The notes: generated by a model from the sequence alone, not told the origin. Shown: positions 42,140 through 50,835, counted from the first letter of the stretch. The stretch: DNA of 64,000 bases from Avimonas intestinalis (GCA_904380375.1 CAJFID010000005.1:34619-98618), one strand, 5' to 3'. A program made the numbers and translations.

Positions 42140-42154
42140 CCCTCCCGCCCTTTT
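42125..42154 (+). terminator. Rho-independent terminator of aroF
   Basis: GGGCGGGAGGG and CCCTCCCGCCC form an 11-bp stem whose four-base loop contains the aroF stop codon, followed by TTTT. The stem lies partly inside the coding region. Confidence 0.88.
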
Positions 42155-42186
42155 GGCAGCCGCCCGCTTCAGCCAATATGGACGGA

Positions 42187-42738
42187 TTACTCCATCGTCA
42201 GCTTTTGCAGGGTGGGATACAAATTGATGACCACCTCAAAGGGCCATTCGTCAATTTGCTGCCAGTCTCTCTCCCAGAAATGCATCCGAAGCACCTCAAA
42301 CGGCAGGATCAGCGTTTTTTCCTCCCCCGGCTCCAGAGTCGTGTTGGGATCCTCGTTAAAGTGATAGAACAAATCCAGGTTTAGTCCATTGCGCCAGGCG
42401 CGCCCCTGCGCGGAAAAGGACACGACGTCCGCCCGCTTTTCCTCCTGGCTGGTGTTTTTCAGATGGACGGCCACCAGCAGCAGACGGATATCCTCCCCTC
42501 GGACGCTCTGCGTCTCCAGGTAACCGGGCGCCGCCTCGTTGATCTGCTCCGCGGTCAGCAACTCGAAATTCTGCGGGCTGATCTCTATCCCCCGCAGCAC
42601 GGCCGTCTCGCCGACCGGCACGTTTTCCACCTCGGCGGGGGGATATGCCCGGTTGACGCGGATATAGCCGGCGATGAATACAGCCGCCGCGCAAAGGACG
42701 ATCACGCCGGCAGCTGCCGCCTTAATTCCCTTCTTCAA
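42187..42738 (-). CDS. Membrane-anchored extracytoplasmic protein, last gene of the ABC locus
   Basis: 183-residue protein with one N-terminal membrane helix (about 7-26: AAAAGVIVLCAAAVFIAGYI) and an extracytoplasmic beta-rich domain (DIRLLLVAVHLKNTSQEEKR, EPGEEKTLILPFEVL) of the DUF4352/DUF5028-like appearance. The start is a TTG at 42738 with AAGGAGG properly spaced; it overlaps the ATPase gene by 17 nt. It closes the operon. Similar in plan to the protein encoded at 45985, so one may hold the substrate while the other protects the cell. No catalytic motif is evident and the function is unknown. Confidence 0.6.
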   Translation of the reverse strand: MKKGIKAAAAGVIVLCAAAVFIAGYIRVNRAYPPAEVENVPVGETAVLRGIEISPQNFELLTAEQINEAAPGYLETQSVRGEDIRLLLVAVHLKNTSQEEKRADVVSFSAQGRAWRNGLNLDLFYHFNEDPNTTLEPGEEKTLILPFEVLRMHFWERDWQQIDEWPFEVVINLYPTLQKLTME

Positions 42739-43399
42739 CGGATGTCCCCTCCTTTTCCGCCGTTTTCTGCCCGGATACGACCCGGCCGTTTTCCATAACG
42801 AAGATCTCATCCGAAAGGAAATCCAACTCTTCTTTGTCGTGGCAGGCGACGATGATCAGCGCGCCCCGCGCCTTCTCCTCGTGCAGGATCTGCCGCACCA
42901 GCTCCACCCCTTTTTCGTCCAGGGCGTTGATCGGCTCGTCCAGCACGATCAGATCCGGCTTTTCCATGATCGCCGCCGCAATCCCCAGCCGCTGCTTCAT
43001 GCCCAGGGAGTATTTTTTGTATTTCCGCTTGTCCGAAGGCTCCAGACCCACCCGGCGGATCGCTTCCTCCACCTGAGCCTGATCCGCCCGCTTTTGGATT
43101 GACGCCAGGATCTGCAGGTTGCGCAGGCCGGTATAGCCCGGGATAAAGGCGGGGGTTTCAATCAGTGCGCCAACGCTGCGGGGAAAGGAAATATCCTTGC
43201 CCATGACCTCCCCGTCAATCGCGATGGTCCCTTCGGTGGGAAGAATCAGGCCGCAGATCGCCCGCATCAGCATGGTCTTGCCGGAGCCGTTCTTTCCCCG
43301 CAGACCGTAAACGGTCCCGCTCTGCATCGTCAGGCTGACTCCGTCCAGTACCGTGGCATCCTTGATGCGCTTGGTTACGTTTTGAATTTCTATTTTCAT
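42722..43399 (-). CDS. ABC transporter ATP-binding protein
   Basis: 225-residue ATPase. Walker A is GKNGSGKT (35-42); the signature loop reads SLGMKQRL, a variant of LSGGQ with Ser-Leu-Gly; Walker B is LIVLDEP, followed by the H-loop in VACHDKEEL. This combination is typical of ATPases of the bacitracin/lantibiotic-immunity and bacteriocin-export type with several separate membrane partners. Its ATG lies 57 nt after the stop of the membrane protein gene at 43457, and its own 3' end overlaps the TTG-started gene by 17 nt. It very likely energises the three membrane proteins encoded upstream. Confidence 0.92.
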   Translation of the reverse strand: MKIEIQNVTKRIKDATVLDGVSLTMQSGTVYGLRGKNGSGKTMLMRAICGLILPTEGTIAIDGEVMGKDISFPRSVGALIETPAFIPGYTGLRNLQILASIQKRADQAQVEEAIRRVGLEPSDKRKYKKYSLGMKQRLGIAAAIMEKPDLIVLDEPINALDEKGVELVRQILHEEKARGALIIVACHDKEELDFLSDEIFVMENGRVVSGQKTAEKEGTSVEEGN

Positions 43400-43456
43400 C
43401 GCTTCGCATTCCTTTCGCAGAGATTGCGGCGCAGCCGGGGCCGCCTTGATCCGCCG

Positions 43457-44317
43457 TTATACCTTGTCAAGGATATCGTACCGCCGGAACGCCAGGAAAC
43501 CGGCCGCGGCTGCCGCCAGTGCAATGCCGAGATCCACAAGCAGCGCGGGCCAGAAGGCTATCCCGCCTTCCAGGAAAGAGGCGTTGCGCAGCAGCATCGC
43601 GTAGTTGCCGATCAGCAGGGGCGTGTAAAAATAGGCCGACGCAGCGACCACGACCGCAATAACGATATACGCCCCCACCGGCTTGACCACCGTCATCAGC
43701 GCCAACTGGAGCAGCGACAGCGCCAGGGAAGTGGCGGCCGGCAGCAAAAGAGCGGACGGCAGCCAGTCCCGGGAAACGGGGTCGGCCGCATACAACTCGC
43801 TGTAGGCGCCGATCTCCGGCGTCAGGGCAAGGGAAAAGCCCCCGCTGACCGCCGCCGCAGCGAGCATAACGAGATAGCCCAGCAGATAAAAGGACAGCAC
43901 GGTACCTGCGCACCACAGGCATTTGCTGACCCACCACCGGCTCCGCCTTCGGGTGCGCAGCAGGATCTGCTGGCCGTAGCCGAGCAGGTCCTTGACCGGG
44001 TAGTTGCCGACCAGATAGGCCAGGTACAGGTTCATCAGCAGGTAGCCGAAGGGGATGGTGAAGGCATCCCCTTCCGTGGGGTTGTACAGCTTTCGGCCCT
44101 GAAAAACATACGCCACGATATCCCCCAACGTCGGCAGCGACGCGAGCTGCCCGCTTTCCCTCTCCGCCCGAGCCAACAGAAGGAGATAGCCGCAGCTGGC
44201 AGCAAATATCAGGACGACCGGTATCCACTTGGCGGCTGGGCGCAGCAAGCCGACAGAGAAGTCGTGCTTTGCCAGGCAATGGAAATTATGGGCTTTTGTA
44301 TTATTTTTGCTGCACAC
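43457..44317 (-). CDS. ABC-2-like membrane protein, third of three
   Basis: 286-residue integral membrane protein with about six hydrophobic helices (for example WIPVVLIFAASCGYLLLLAR and GILIALAAAAAG-type text at the C-terminus) and no enzymatic motif. GTG 44317 was chosen over ATG 44347 because GAAAGGA lies eight bases upstream and the overlap with the preceding gene is then 17 nt, as elsewhere in this locus. Together with the genes at 44301 and 45073 it forms the membrane part of an ABC transporter, probably exporting or removing a peptide. No family name is certain. Confidence 0.65.
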   Translation of the reverse strand: MCSKNNTKAHNFHCLAKHDFSVGLLRPAAKWIPVVLIFAASCGYLLLLARAERESGQLASLPTLGDIVAYVFQGRKLYNPTEGDAFTIPFGYLLMNLYLAYLVGNYPVKDLLGYGQQILLRTRRRSRWWVSKCLWCAGTVLSFYLLGYLVMLAAAAVSGGFSLALTPEIGAYSELYAADPVSRDWLPSALLLPAATSLALSLLQLALMTVVKPVGAYIVIAVVVAASAYFYTPLLIGNYAMLLRNASFLEGGIAFWPALLVDLGIALAAAAAGFLAFRRYDILDKV

Positions 44318-45086
44318 GTAAAAAATCCTTTCGTTTTGCGAAAGCATAGCCGGCGGCCAGCAGCGCCAGGCAGCCGGCCAGGATCGGCAGGAGGCGCCAC
44401 TCCGGAGCGGCGGAAGGCGCCCACTCGTACAGGGAAAAGTCCAATTTCCCGATGAAGACCGGTACGCCGAGATCCCCGTCTACCGTCACCCACACCAGGA
44501 TCACCAGCCATCCTGCCAGATGCCGGTCGGTCAGCCACCGGCAAAGCAGCCACAGCAGGCAGAGGAAATACAGCATCAGGAAGACGCCTAATCCGACGGC
44601 GGCCGCCACCCGCGCAAACGGCAGCCCGGGCCGGAGTGCCTCATTGGTTGCAAAATACCGGCTGCCGTACTCCCCCCAATTGATCCATGCTTCGCCGGCC
44701 AGCCGCCCTTGCAGGCAGACAACGGCCAGGACAAAGACCGCCGTAAATAGGCAGATTCCCGCGATCCGCCCGCACTGCCGCAGCCACATGCTCCGCTTGT
44801 CCCGCTGGCGGAGGATAAAGGGGACGGTAAAATCGTATTTGGTCATGCACAGCACCAGGTACGCCGTCGCCAGGCCGGCAATCGTCTTAAAGAAGTAGGT
44901 GGTCAGCAGCTGGCAGAGGACATCTGCCACGCACGGGGGGATCCCCAAGACCAGCGTCCGCTCCCACTCAAAAAGGAACACCAGCTCCGTGCCGAAAAAG
45001 GTCAGCAGCAGATAGAGCAGAAGCGCCACCCGGTTCTGCCGGAGCGAACGCAGCGGCAAATGGACGCCGCCCTTAGTACGTTTCAT
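44301..45086 (-). CDS. ABC-2-like membrane protein, second of three
   Basis: 261-residue integral membrane protein with six or so helices (VALLLYLLLTFFGTELVFLF, GLGVFLMLYFLCLLWLLCRW, LPILAGCLALLAAGYAF). It starts at ATG 45086, overlapping the preceding gene's end by 14 nt, with AAGGGGAT upstream. The C-terminus overlaps the next membrane gene. It has no soluble domain or known motif. Role inferred from its position between two similar membrane genes and upstream of the ATPase. Confidence 0.65.
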   Translation of the reverse strand: MKRTKGGVHLPLRSLRQNRVALLLYLLLTFFGTELVFLFEWERTLVLGIPPCVADVLCQLLTTYFFKTIAGLATAYLVLCMTKYDFTVPFILRQRDKRSMWLRQCGRIAGICLFTAVFVLAVVCLQGRLAGEAWINWGEYGSRYFATNEALRPGLPFARVAAAVGLGVFLMLYFLCLLWLLCRWLTDRHLAGWLVILVWVTVDGDLGVPVFIGKLDFSLYEWAPSAAPEWRLLPILAGCLALLAAGYAFAKRKDFLRVQQK

Positions 45087-45906
45087 TGCGGATCCCCTTG
45101 TAGAGGAACGTGCCGCAGGCAACCGCGCCGAGCAGCAGGGTTTCCGCCGCCACAACGGAGAAGCGGACGCCGCCGGAAGGCGCCCCGGGATTTAGGAACA
45201 TCATCGGGCTCATCTCCGGCACGTTCAGCAGGCTGCAAAGCGCAAAGATAAAAAGATAGAGGACAAACGGCCCCAGCAGCACGACGAACCGGTTCTCCAC
45301 CAAAAAAGAGACGGCCAGCGCCAGCGCCGCCAGGAAGCCGGAAAACACAAAAATCAGCAGCAGGTACAAGGCCGTATACAAGCCGGGCGAGGCATAAAAC
45401 AGCTCCGCCCACATCGCCCGATCGTAAATCGCCGTCCCCGTGCCGGACACCACCGGCATCAGGGAGGGCAGAAGCATCATGGTCAGCCCCAGGTTCAGCA
45501 GCAGGGGCAGCACCACCGCCGTCCCGCCTGAAAGGAACACCGCCGCCAGCTTGGCGAATATGTAAGAAGATTTCTTGGCGCGGGTATACACGCTTTTGAC
45601 ATAGCCGGTTTTGCAGTCGGAAAAATAGCTGTCCGCAAAGGGCAGCACCGCCAGCAGGGGAAGCAGCAGGAAATAAAGGTAGGACTGCAGGGAAAAAATG
45701 TCCACCCCCATCCAAATATCCCAGACGGAGCCCGGCGCCAGCATCGCTTTATCCGGGTACTCCAAATAGGAATCCTGGCCGGCCAAAATTGGGATCACCC
45801 GGTCGATCACCTGCCACACGGCCAAGACGCCGCCGATGATCAGCGCGGCGGCAAACAGGCGGTTGATAAACGCCCGATTCAGTTCAATTTTCAGTAATCT
45901 TCCCAT
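45073..45906 (-). CDS. ABC-2-like membrane protein, first of three
   Basis: 277-residue membrane protein with six predicted helices and the N-terminal amphipathic segment typical of ABC-2 permeases (MGRLLKIELNRAFINRLFAA). A cytoplasmic loop follows the second helix (SDCKTGYVKSVYTRAKKSSY), which resembles the coupling region of ABC-2 subunits. It is overlapped by the next gene by 14 nt. Three different membrane proteins with one ATPase is a pattern seen in peptide immunity or export systems. The exact substrate is unknown. Confidence 0.68.
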   Translation of the reverse strand: MGRLLKIELNRAFINRLFAAALIIGGVLAVWQVIDRVIPILAGQDSYLEYPDKAMLAPGSVWDIWMGVDIFSLQSYLYFLLLPLLAVLPFADSYFSDCKTGYVKSVYTRAKKSSYIFAKLAAVFLSGGTAVVLPLLLNLGLTMMLLPSLMPVVSGTGTAIYDRAMWAELFYASPGLYTALYLLLIFVFSGFLAALALAVSFLVENRFVVLLGPFVLYLFIFALCSLLNVPEMSPMMFLNPGAPSGGVRFSVVAAETLLLGAVACGTFLYKGIRNETY

Positions 45907-45984
45907 TCCCGTTTCTCCGTTCCTTGCGTCTCTCTGTTTTCAGCGGGCGCGCCGCCATACCTATGAACAACCCCGCCGGGGGCT

Positions 45985-46893
45985 TCATTCCGGCTCGCTT
46001 AGGGCAAAGCAGGGGATGGCGATGCCCGCCCTGCGCAGGCTGATATCTCTTCCGGACAGGTTCGCCGGCATCAGCACCGTATACTCCGCCAGCTCCTGGT
46101 CGGGCAGGATGTACAGCAGTTCCACCGTCACCTGCTCCCCCGGCCCGAGAGTGATCGTCCCCTTGCCGTTGTCCTTTGCCCCGTCCGTCAGAAGGCGGTA
46201 CTGCCGCATCTCCGAGGCGGTGCTATAAAATACCTGCTGCCCGGTCAAAAGCCGGGGATCGGCCTCCTCCGCCGGTTCCTCCGAGGCAGGCTCCGAGACG
46301 GGCTCCGAGGAGGACGGTTCCTGGACGGCGGAGGCCTCGTCCGCCGTCTCCTGAGCCGGCCGTTTCCACAGCCGCAGCCTCATATTGCCAAGGGGGAAAT
46401 CCATTGCCTGCCCCAGATTGTTCCGGCAGGTGAGCTGGACAAGGAGGGAGGACTGCGGGCTGGTCAGCGCACCGTCCTGCACAACCTCCCGTTCCTCTTC
46501 CGTAAAACGGTCATCGTCCATCAGGATAAACAGATCCTCCGGCTGGAAGCCGTGCAGGCTTTTGCCGACCTGCACGTCCTCCGCCCAAAAGGTCCAGTCC
46601 GCCCGGTCAACGCTTTTGTCCGGGTTTTCATAGGAATAGGCGAAGGGCATTTCCTCCCCGGGGGCATAGAGCAAGATATCCACAAGATAGGGGTCAAGGG
46701 TATGCTCGTCGCCCGGCGCTGTAGGGGACGCTTCCTCCGAGACCGGGTCCGTCTCCTCCGGCGGGGCCTCCTCCGCCGGACGCAGCGACGGGAGGTAGGG
46801 CGCCAGGGCGGGGATCTGATACAGCGCGACCACGGTCAGCGCCACCGCTGCCGCAATCACTGCGATGGTGATCCCGATCTGTTTTTTCTTCAT
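45985..46893 (-). CDS. Membrane-anchored extracytoplasmic protein, first gene after the secreted-protein gene
   Basis: 302-residue protein with an N-terminal membrane helix (about 5-30), a Pro/Glu-rich stalk (residues 38-66), a globular domain (about 70-185), an acidic Ser/Glu/Pro-rich spacer (about 185-210), and a second beta-rich domain (about 215-300: GTITLGPGEQVTVELLYILP). It is anchored outside the membrane. It shares the general plan of the protein at 42187 but is longer. The two could flank the ABC transporter as accessory or immunity-like proteins. No homologous family was recognised with confidence. Confidence 0.6.
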   Translation of the reverse strand: MKKKQIGITIAVIAAAVALTVVALYQIPALAPYLPSLRPAEEAPPEETDPVSEEASPTAPGDEHTLDPYLVDILLYAPGEEMPFAYSYENPDKSVDRADWTFWAEDVQVGKSLHGFQPEDLFILMDDDRFTEEEREVVQDGALTSPQSSLLVQLTCRNNLGQAMDFPLGNMRLRLWKRPAQETADEASAVQEPSSSEPVSEPASEEPAEEADPRLLTGQQVFYSTASEMRQYRLLTDGAKDNGKGTITLGPGEQVTVELLYILPDQELAEYTVLMPANLSGRDISLRRAGIAIPCFALSEPE

Positions 46894-46976
46894 GCGACCA
46901 TCCCCGTTCTCTTGATTGATAATATGGATCCATGGATCCTGCCCTTATTCCCAATCCTGTACGATCCCCGCGCCGG

Positions 46977-47009
46977 GGGCTGCGGGGAGGGGATGCCTCC
47001 CCGCAGCCC
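46977..47009 (-). terminator. Strong hairpin between the secreted-protein gene and the ABC locus
   Basis: GGGCTGCGGGGAGG pairs perfectly with CCTCCCCGCAGCCC across five bases, 22 nt after the stop of the secreted-protein gene. No T-run follows on either strand. In many peptide operons such a structure lets the structural gene be expressed more strongly than the transporter genes; that role is inferred. Confidence 0.65.
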
Positions 47010-47031
47010 TTGCGCATCGCTGGATCCGGCG

Positions 47032-47487
47032 TCAGACGCTGTCCGGGCTCCATAACCCGGCAAAGGTATCCGGCGTGGACACGCCATTGCCAAGCAGCAG
47101 ACAGCCAAAGTCATAGCCCATTTCGTAAACGAAATTCACGATATAGCGGGATTCGCCCACCACGATGTTGGAGGTCACCCGGCCCTGGGAGCAGTTTACC
47201 CGCCCGTCCGCCGCATAGCCCTCGGGCTTGACGTAATCCGACCCGTACCCTCTTGCGTTCAGGCGGCCTGTGGAAGACCCGGAGGTCACCTTGATGTACA
47301 TTGAGGAATCATCCTCCTTCGCACGGGTTTGGGTGTAATACTGATGCTGGCTGAAGGTAAAGTTTGCTTTCCAATCCGAATCCAAATAGTTCGCTGCGCT
47401 CGCATACATCATGCCGACCGAAGACAGGGACAGCACGGCAAACGCCGCGCACACGATTTTAGAGATAACCCGTTTCTTTGCTTGCAT
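47032..47487 (-). CDS. Small secreted protein, DUF2712-like
   Basis: 151-residue protein with a clear signal peptide (about 1-30: basic start, then VCAAFAVLSLSSVGMMYASA with a likely cut after ASA). The mature part is Ser/Thr/Tyr/Gly-rich, with two cysteines and an end reading STPDTFAGLWSPDSV, which resembles the C-terminus of DUF2712 proteins, often encoded near ABC transporters. ATG 47487 has AAGGAGGAAG five bases upstream. It is the first gene of an apparent transcription unit with the anchored proteins and the ABC transporter. It could be the transported product, but no leader-type processing site was recognised. Confidence 0.6.
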   Translation of the reverse strand: MQAKKRVISKIVCAAFAVLSLSSVGMMYASAANYLDSDWKANFTFSQHQYYTQTRAKEDDSSMYIKVTSGSSTGRLNARGYGSDYVKPEGYAADGRVNCSQGRVTSNIVVGESRYIVNFVYEMGYDFGCLLLGNGVSTPDTFAGLWSPDSV

Positions 47488-47623
47488 TCCACTTCCTCCT
47501 TCAAATGTACTGCTGTTTTTGGCTGCCATCGTTTTCCCTTCCCGCACGCTGAAGGGAAGCGGCCAGGCCATCCTCTGCTCCCAAACCAGATAAAAATTTC
47601 CAGTTTTAGAAGAGGATAGGCCA

Positions 47624-47629
47624 ATTATA
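47624..47629 (-). promoter_or_regulatory. Probable -10 box for the secreted-protein operon
   Basis: TATAAT on the minus strand, 137 nt upstream of the ATG, in an AT-rich stretch (47600-47760). The -35 hexamer (TTCCAT at 18 nt) is poor. The remaining part of the gap to 47888 is AT-rich and shows no gene. Confidence 0.45.
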
Positions 47630-47888
47630 TCATATATATTGAAAAAAATGGAAGAGATTTCTAAATGTTTTTTCTAATTATTTTTTTACTCTGTCTAATT
47701 TTATATGCATATTTATATTTTTGTGAATTTTCATCGAACAATCCATCTTACAAAATATAAAATACACAAAAATCCGGAATCATGGATATATACATGATCT
47801 CATCATATACTCCTGATTCCGTATTGTCCACAATTGTGCTAATTTTTCACTTGATTTTGCTTTGTTGTCTCGCCGATTTACACAGAAC

Positions 47889-48773
47889 TCACCGCTGGCG
47901 TTCCTGGGAAAATACGAAATTGACAATTTCGCCCGCCACATCTACGCCGGTGCAGGCGGTGATGCCCGCCATATGGGCGTTGGAATTCACCTCGCACACC
48001 AGCGGCGTGCCGTCCGCCTCCCACAGCAGATCCACCCCCGCAAAGTACGCGCCCAGGATCCGGCAGCAGCGTACCGCCAGCTCCGCCTCCTGCTCGGTGA
48101 GGGCATAGGCTTCGCCGTGCCCCCCGTTGCCGATGTTGGCGCGGAAGTCGGTGTCGGAGCGGCGGCGCATCGCCGCCACGGGGCGGCCGTCCACCACATA
48201 GACCCGCAGGTCCGTCCCGGCGGTTTCCCCGATAAACTCCTGGCAGAAGAAGGGCCGGGATCCCATATGCTCCGCCAGGGCGCGCAGCTCCGCCGCATTA
48301 TGCGCGAGATAGACCTCCCCGCCCAGGGAGCCGTAGCATTCCTTGACCACCATCGGGAAGCCCAGGCGTTCCTCCGCCCGCGCAAGATACAGGCGAGACG
48401 GTTCCTCGTCCATGCGCACATAGGTCATGGGCGCGACCAGGGTACGGGGCATCGGGATCCCCTGGGCCGCCAGCTTCCAATGGGTGGCGGCCTTGTCGTC
48501 ACAGAGCTCCACAACCGCGGCGGGATTATACAGCCGCACCCCGATGGCCTCCAGGGCCCGTCCCAGCCGGATGTCCTTGTCCCAGAACAGTGCGAAATCC
48601 TCCGCGTCAAAGCCGGAGACGTTGATCCCACCGGAAAATTCGACGACCGCTTTGTTATTGGGGACCGGGGTCAGCGTCCTCCCCCTGGCCCGCGCGGCGG
48701 CCTCCAGCCTTAACACCGGGTCGGGCGGCCCGTCCGGGTTCCAGAAGCCGTTGTAAAGAATATATCCCGCCAT
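47889..48773 (-). CDS. RimK-like ATP-grasp ligase family protein
   Basis: 294-residue ATP-grasp protein. Central nucleotide-binding blocks are MVVKECYGSLGGEVYLA and FFCQEFIGETAGTDLRVYVV, and the metal-binding end reads GVDLLWEADGTPLVCEVNSN, where E and N are the usual Mg2+ ligands. RimK-type enzymes ligate amino acids such as glutamate to a carboxylate substrate, which is unknown here. ATG 48773 has AAGGAGAC next to it; the longer frame up to 48896 overlaps the cation transporter gene and lacks similarity. It lies at the end of a CDF-HAD-type gene group. Confidence 0.85.
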   Translation of the reverse strand: MAGYILYNGFWNPDGPPDPVLRLEAAARARGRTLTPVPNNKAVVEFSGGINVSGFDAEDFALFWDKDIRLGRALEAIGVRLYNPAAVVELCDDKAATHWKLAAQGIPMPRTLVAPMTYVRMDEEPSRLYLARAEERLGFPMVVKECYGSLGGEVYLAHNAAELRALAEHMGSRPFFCQEFIGETAGTDLRVYVVDGRPVAAMRRRSDTDFRANIGNGGHGEAYALTEQEAELAVRCCRILGAYFAGVDLLWEADGTPLVCEVNSNAHMAGITACTGVDVAGEIVNFVFSQERQR

Positions 48774-48814
48774 GTCTCCTTGTTTCCTCCTCGTTTTCCT
48801 CGGGCAAACAGCCG

Positions 48815-49978
48815 TCAGGTATAGCTGTGCTCTACCGTAGCCACCGCAAACAGATGGGGGTCCTTCTGCCAAAGCCCGTGCTGGATTTCGCCGCACAGGC
48901 CGTCCGCGCCCTTGTAGCCGTAAGGCACCACCACATCAAAGATCAGGTTGGTGTGGGTCTGGCCGAACACCACGCGGAAATCGTGCAGGCTGAGGCTGGG
49001 GTCAATGCCGTGCAGGATGTCCCGCGTCAGCGTAAGCAGATGCTCCACCCGGGGATCGTCGGTATTGACCGGATCCATGTGGATGCAGACCACAGCGTTA
49101 TATTTCCCCGCAACTTCCTTTTCAATACAATCAATCCGGTCGTGGCTCTGGAGCATATCCTCATGCGCGGGCACCTCCGCGTGCAGGGAAATCACGCACC
49201 GGCCGGGGCCGTAGTTGTGCACCATCAGGTCATGCACGCCGATGACACCCTCGTGGGAAAGCACCATAGAGCGGATGCCCTTCACCATCTCCGGGTCGGG
49301 CGCCTGGCCGAGCAGGGGGGACACCGTGTCCTTGAGCACGGAAAAGCCGGACCAAAGGACAAACAGCGACACCGCCGCGCCGACCCAGCCGTCAATCTCC
49401 CAGCCGGTCAGCAGGCCGACCACCGAAGAAACGAGCACCACGCCGGTGCAGATCACGTCGTTGCGGCTGTCCGCCGCCGCGGCACGCAACGCCTCGGAAT
49501 CAATCCGGCCGCCGATGCGGCGGTAAAACAGCGCCATCCAGAGCTTGACGGCAATCGCAGCGGCCAGGATCAGTACCGAAAGCAGCTGGAAATCGGTCCC
49601 GCCCGGGTGCAGGATCTTGTCAACCGAGCTTTGGGCCAGCTCCAGCCCGGCCAGCATGATCATCACCGCCACCGCCATCGCGGTGAGGTATTCCATCCGC
49701 CCGTGGCCGAAGGGATGCTCCTTATCCGGCGGGGCGCTGGAAAGCTTGAAGCCGACCAGGGTCACCAGCGAGGAACCGGCGTCCGAAAGGTTATTGAAGG
49801 CATCGGCCACGATCGCCATGCTCTGGGAAAACAGGCCGGCCAGCAGCTTGGCCAGGAAAAGCAGGAGGTTGGCGCACATGCCGGCGGCGCCCGCCAGCCG
49901 TCCGTAGGCATAGCGCGCGCCGCTGCTTTCCGTGTCCTCCGGATTGCGGATAAACAAACGGATCAGGAAATTCGTCAC
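48815..49978 (-). CDS. Cation diffusion facilitator (CDF) metal transporter
   Basis: 387-residue CDF transporter: about six helices (about 30-215) and a C-terminal cytoplasmic dimerisation domain (about 225-380). The helix-2 and helix-5 metal motifs read N-x3-D (in DAFNNLSDAG) and D-x3-D (in DSRNDV), the pattern associated with manganese-type CDFs rather than the His-containing zinc type. The start is a GTG at 49978 inside the stop of the HAD gene (GTGA overlap). The open frame continuing to 50209 is in the HAD gene. Metal specificity is inferred. Confidence 0.9.
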   Translation of the reverse strand: MTNFLIRLFIRNPEDTESSGARYAYGRLAGAAGMCANLLLFLAKLLAGLFSQSMAIVADAFNNLSDAGSSLVTLVGFKLSSAPPDKEHPFGHGRMEYLTAMAVAVMIMLAGLELAQSSVDKILHPGGTDFQLLSVLILAAAIAVKLWMALFYRRIGGRIDSEALRAAAADSRNDVICTGVVLVSSVVGLLTGWEIDGWVGAAVSLFVLWSGFSVLKDTVSPLLGQAPDPEMVKGIRSMVLSHEGVIGVHDLMVHNYGPGRCVISLHAEVPAHEDMLQSHDRIDCIEKEVAGKYNAVVCIHMDPVNTDDPRVEHLLTLTRDILHGIDPSLSLHDFRVVFGQTHTNLIFDVVVPYGYKGADGLCGEIQHGLWQKDPHLFAVATVEHSYT

Positions 49979-50835
49979 ATCGTTTCGCCCCTTTGATCCG
50001 GCCGGAACTGTCCGTCCGGCCGGAAGTCGTTCAATATGTAAACCGCCACGCCGTCCTCCTCGTTGGAGGGAATAACCACGTCGGCCTTTACCTTGACCGC
50101 GGCCGTCCCATTGGCGACGGCGCAGGCGGTATCGGCCATTTCCAGCATCGGCAGGTCGTTGTCGTTGTCGCCGAAAGCGGTGACGGCCCGCGCCCCCAAG
50201 CGCCCGCAAAGCCGGCGGACGCCGTTGTCCTTGCCCGCGCGGGCGGAAAAAACCTCGAGATACCAGTTCCCCTTCCGGTAGGTATCGGCATACAGGACGC
50301 TGGCCACATCCGGCAGGCTCTGCAACCCCTCCCGGATCGGGCGGAGGACCGATTCGCTGTCCTGCATGGAGCAGTATACCGCCTCGTCCAGCGGATAGGA
50401 GGAGACCTGCCGGAAGGCGCCGGGAAATTTTTCCGCCCGGCTGCGGTAAAACGCCCGCTCCCCCTCCGAGGTCAGGCTGGTAAAGACGATCTCCATCTTC
50501 CCGTCCTCCACCCGGTACAGGAAGGGAGTCTTTCCCCCTTGGCGGCAGGTTTCCAGCACCTGCGCGGCGGTTTCGGGCTGCCAGCAGCAGCCCTCAAGGA
50601 TCCGGGACGATTCCAGATCGTAAAGCAGCGCCCCGTTCATCAGCACCAGAGGCAGGCGGAAGCGCACCTGACGCAGGTTGGTCATCGCCAGCCCGATCGG
50701 GCTGCGGGCGGTGGCGACCGAAATCCACGCCCCCTGCTCAATCAGCCCGTTAAGGACCGCCGCCGAGCGGGCGGAAAGCGCCGCGCGGTTGTTGAGCAGC
50801 GTCCCGTCAAGGTCGGTGACATACAGCCGTTTCAT
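49975..50835 (-). CDS. HAD superfamily phosphatase, Cof type
   Basis: 286-residue Cof-like hydrolase with motif I VTDLDGTLLNNRAAL, motif II ISVATARSPIGLAM, motif III lysine around ARAGKDNGVRR and motif IV AFGDNDNDLPMLEMADTACA. The C2 cap is complete. It is translationally coupled to the CDF transporter by a GTGA overlap, an unusual partner that could hint at a metal-linked phosphatase role, but this is speculative. The ATG at 50835 follows GGGAGGAATGGG. It is distinct from the Cof-type gene at 18636. Confidence 0.88.
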   Translation of the reverse strand: MKRLYVTDLDGTLLNNRAALSARSAAVLNGLIEQGAWISVATARSPIGLAMTNLRQVRFRLPLVLMNGALLYDLESSRILEGCCWQPETAAQVLETCRQGGKTPFLYRVEDGKMEIVFTSLTSEGERAFYRSRAEKFPGAFRQVSSYPLDEAVYCSMQDSESVLRPIREGLQSLPDVASVLYADTYRKGNWYLEVFSARAGKDNGVRRLCGRLGARAVTAFGDNDNDLPMLEMADTACAVANGTAAVKVKADVVIPSNEEDGVAVYILNDFRPDGQFRPDQRGETM

